Source: Torreya grandis (taxonomy: Eukaryota > Streptophyta > Pinopsida > Cupressales > Taxaceae). Taken from it: 64,000 nucleotides of DNA. A model generated the notes under the pieces. It saw only the letters and a list, made by a program, of their open reading frames with translations, made no database searches and was not told the origin of the DNA. The position numbers were made by a program, and so were the translations under genes. This document shows, piece after piece, positions 61,219 to 64,000 of this stretch (position 1 is the stretch's first letter; the number at the start of each line of letters is the position of its first letter). Location of the stretch: assembly GCA_037957365.1 (NCBI GenBank), contig JARHVA010000123.1, positions 2,792,001 to 2,856,000 of the forward strand, given 5' to 3'.

Positions 61219-63056
61219 CTAGGTCAATAAATACCTATAGGGTATGTATATACATGGCACTATATATATACCCACATATATATTTATTTACTTTAGATAA
61301 TTTTATATTTTTACACACCTAGTTCCATTCCCCTTTGCCATACAACCTTCCAACACATAATTTAATTCACATTACTAAAATTCTATACAAGCCTAGGGTT
61401 TATATTTTCAAGATTTTCTAGTATATAAATTGGATTCTATGGATGGATGAGCCATCCACAAGGCCCAATCTTTATAAATTAAAAATTTTATCAAGTGTAT
61501 CTACTTGAAATATTTTTATGTAATCACATACACACACAAAATTTAAATGCATTACAAACTTGTTAGAGTTTCCACCAATTCTTTCTTGTCAATCATATTG
61601 ATCTGAGCTCCTTCCTATTCTTCTTTCTATCCACTATTTTACAAATTTCTATCCTGAATCTTGTCCCTCTCTTTCCTTTTTATTTCTTCTCTTCTCAACC
61701 CAACTGCCACTTTCTTCTCCATGCATTTATTCTCCACTCATCTCTCCCAAATCCATGGTGGAACAATAAGTGGACCAGGTAATGCATGGCAAGTTCAATA
61801 CAACTATACCCATAAAAAACTATAGTTCATTGCCATTCTTCGTGCAGTCTAATCCATTTCAAAAATAGCTTAAGATTGAAATGATGATTAACTCAAGTCA
61901 ACTCAGGTAAAAAACCCTAAACATTCCCAAAATTTCCTAATGATTTTAATAATCATTTTAAAATCCAAACAAAATATGCATGTTTTTTTATCTCCCCCCA
62001 TGCACCAACTTACCATTAACCAAGTTTTATTTTTCATAGTACTAATGTCTATGTTTTCAAACATTATATAGGTTTAGTTCATAGAATAATTTAGGTAGTT
62101 ATTTAATCATCTTAACAAGGATTAACATCAACATGGATCCTAATAACAAAGTGACCAATATAAAATTATAACAAGCTTTAACTATAATAACAATAAAAAA
62201 ACTGTTATAATTATATCAAACATAATGATATCATATATTATTTACTTATTTTTCAATACCACTATATAGACTATCCAAATGCCTTTACTATCTTTTATAT
62301 ACAAGGAATTAAGCCAAACAATTATATTTCTTGAATACCATAATATAACCAACTATTATATTAATATATTATAAAGACATTTTGTTTAGTCCATAAGTAA
62401 TAATAAGTAAATACTAATCAAATAATTTTACTAACTCGTTAAAACAATATCCCCCACAATCATGAATTCAATAACCTGTCATGATCAAAAGCAACAATAT
62501 GCACTCAATCAATGTACTATAGTCATACTAAAATTACATGATTAGATTCACCTATTAAATGAAAAATAACACATAACTAAAGCACTTAATTAACCAACCA
62601 AATGCAACAAACACAATATGAGATGGTATATATAACAATTCAAATAATGCATATAAATAGTGTTATCTATCATAGTGTGTGCATGGGCTTCTAGCTATTC
62701 CTCTATCATCCCCCAACACCTCCATCTACTTCATCCTTTCTGATGATGATCTACCTCCATCACGATTTAAGGTATGGATCTATCTTACATCCAACTCACA
62801 AAAATAAGTTAGTTATCATGTAACATCATGGTATATATATCCCTAAAATACCTCTATAAATTAGTTCATAATGCAAATAATATACAAGTGCAACTATCTC
62901 ATAGCAATGTAATCATGTAATAAAAATAACATAAACTATCCTATAACAACATATGACTTACAGTTAAACTAAAAATTAATTATTCAATCTAATAGCCATA
63001 ATAATCCATGGATAATCAGGTAAATTAGCTTAGTGAGAAATCAGGATGTGATAGGG

Positions 63057-63361
63057 TGTTGGTGTAGACTTTTATCCCACTAGGTTTTGTCTACACGATC
63101 TAGTCAGCGTGTTTAGGTTTAATAAAAGTTATTAGGGGGAAATAATCCCACATTCATGATGATGTTTAGGCATGTATATTTTCCACCTATATAATGAACC
63201 TTCCTATATACTTTTTGTCTAATGCTTATTAATTCAATTTTCTTATTGTGAAGACTAACTTCTTCCTCTAGATTGTTCTTTTGGATCTCACTACTCCATA
63301 CAAGTTTTATTCTTACATTCAATCCTATAGAGTATATTCTCAAGTGTAGGCCAATCTAATA
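63057..63361 (+). repeat. Element H 3' LTR
   Basis: Begins TGTTGGTGTAGAC and aligns to 14954-15243. TATATAAT lies at 63188-63195. It is followed by GAGGT (63362-63366), identical to the sequence before the 5' LTR. Element G ends three bases upstream, where H's polypurine tract should be. Confidence 0.9.
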
Positions 63362-63366
63362 GAGGT

Positions 63367-64000
63367 TTCATGATCATCTTTCCTTTTAAATGTCTTGGAT
63401 TGTTTAAGTTTTGTGTTTAAGGCTCTTTCCAAGTCATTTTTTCCACCTTCCATAACTCAGTGAGACCTCCTTTATATTTTTACCCAGTTTGTAGAGTTCC
63501 CAAATCACATTCAATACTTTGGTGTAATGAGTGTGTTAGTATCCTATCACTTAGCTAATAATTATCTGGTGAATGTTGAATTTTATAAGAAATGGGGTAA
63601 GAGAAATGATTAGATCATGGTTCAACTTACATTTTCATGAAGTGTGGTTTAGTTATTACTCTAAAGACCATCAACACTTGGTAAATATATCTTTTGAGGA
63701 TGATATCACCATCAAATCATGTGTATATAATGTTGAAAAATGGTATATCTTTAGGAGTAGATTGAGGGGAGATAGCTAGTTTACAACAAGGAATGAGGAA
63801 TGAGATGATTTGTTGATGAAGATGAAGAATTCCATTAAAAAAATGATGACTGGCCTCATAACTACCTAATATGATTTCCATACTCTGAGTGTGGTATAGT
63901 TAATAAATCCTTTTCATCCTCTATGAGCATGGGAGAGGTTTTTTTAGATATATCATCTAATATGATTTCCATACTCTCTTTTTTCATTGCTATCATCTCT
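63367..64000. other. Right flank of element H; no recognisable gene
   Basis: Continuation of the sequence interrupted at 14953. The plus-strand frame 63573-63779 has no recognised domain. A 20-bp word TAATATGATTTCCATACTCT occurs twice, near 63868 and 63958. Confidence 0.5.

Larger units (their letters stand above)
49764..63053 (-). mobile_element. Element G: chromodomain-type Ty3/gypsy with LTRs over 4.2 kb, inserted at the 3' end of H
   Basis: A 4.2-4.4 kb sequence is present twice in the same orientation (about 49764-53990 and 58652-63053) around a 4.66-kb minus-strand gypsy body. A tRNA-iMet-type primer-binding site and a polypurine tract (TAGGGGGGAAGAA, minus strand) mark the inner edges. 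The order gag, protease, RT, RNase H, integrase, chromodomain-like end fits the chromovirus group. No target duplication was recognised; the right edge lies three bases from H's 3' LTR. The LTRs look 85-90% alike with many indels, so it is old. The left outer edge is approximate. Confidence 0.88.
58652..63053 (-). repeat. Element G 5' LTR
   Basis: About 4.4 kb matching 49764-53990 from TATTCTTACATT onward, differing mainly at simple repeats: an inverted duplication around (TA)n at 59987-60136 and a TG/TA microsatellite at 61146-61216. The outer end GGATGTGATA corresponds to GATATGTCACA of the other LTR. Confidence 0.87.
14954..63361 (+). mobile_element. Element H: Ty1/copia retrotransposon interrupted by nested insertions
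   Basis: Two same-orientation LTRs begin TGTTGGTGTA at 14954 and 63057. Both outer flanks carry the same 5-bp sequence GAGGT (14949-14953 and 63362-63366), a clean target duplication over 48.4 kb. Inside, plus-strand copia blocks occur in the right order but widely separated: primer-binding site, gag (16.8-17.6 kb), protease/integrase/RT start (27.7-29.7 kb), RT with YMDD (48.6-49.2 kb), and RNase H plus the C-terminal DIFTKPF block (49.2-49.7 kb). The gaps are elements A, B and G. Removing them leaves about 6.2 kb, a normal copia length. The LTRs look only about 80-85% alike by eye, so H is old. Confidence 0.93.

Noticed and set aside
1..64000. tRNA, rRNA or intact host gene
   Set aside because: I saw no cloverleaf, rRNA block or multi-exon coding pattern outside the retroelements. 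A covariance-model and protein search would be decisive; a hit in 1-4659, 7351-10092, 13116-14948 or 63367-64000 would overturn this.

Overview
This window looks like intergenic DNA of a large, repeat-rich seed-plant genome. It is AT-rich, I found no intact host gene, tRNA or rRNA, and almost every recognisable coding trace belongs to a decayed retrotransposon (Ty1/copia, Ty3/gypsy, L1-like LINE). A gymnosperm or other slowly purging plant genome is my inference from the heavy nesting and old, transition-rich decay; nothing in the sequence names the species.

Left part (1-14948). Bases 1-4659 hold no gene, only a strong hairpin and scattered small palindromes. A 5' piece of a minus-strand copia element (D, about 4660-7350) keeps gag, protease, integrase, primer-binding site and 5' LTR, but has no reverse transcriptase (RT). 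After about 2.7 kb of featureless AT-rich sequence comes a plus-strand L1-like LINE (10093 to about 13115). It carries ORF1, the endonuclease and only the first part of the RT. A 48-bp tandem repeat with an inverted copy follows at 14123-14320.

Right part (14954-63361) is one plus-strand copia element (H) opened up by successive insertions. Its 290/305-bp LTRs are flanked by the same 5-bp target duplication (GAGGT) 48.4 kb apart. Removing the insertions leaves about 6.2 kb. Insertion A (17578-27651, minus, copia, TSD AAAGA) sits in H gag and itself contains C (21562-26163, minus, copia, TSD AAATT, two 893-bp LTRs). Insertion B (29718-48581, minus) sits in H RT. It is a short gag-protease-only element, and a 15.9-kb Tat-type gypsy (T, 31122-47040, minus, dual RNase H) landed in its protease. 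Insertion G (about 49764-63053, minus) is a chromodomain-type gypsy with LTRs longer than 4.2 kb, inserted between the end of H pol and H's 3' LTR. H gag, integrase, RT and RNase H can be followed across A, B and G.

The most unusual signal is in T, in the noncoding stretch after integrase. At least six copies of a stem-loop share a conserved 17-nt loop while their stems differ in sequence but stay complementary. Also notable are: element B's protein tail (acidic, then Trp/Tyr-rich repeats); clusters of an ACCGACGTCGGT-like palindrome with a GACGTC core in element C; a 30-bp inverted duplication around a (TA)n tract in one G LTR; and protease active sites in five separate elements that are each altered in a way a single C-to-T/G-to-A transition would explain.
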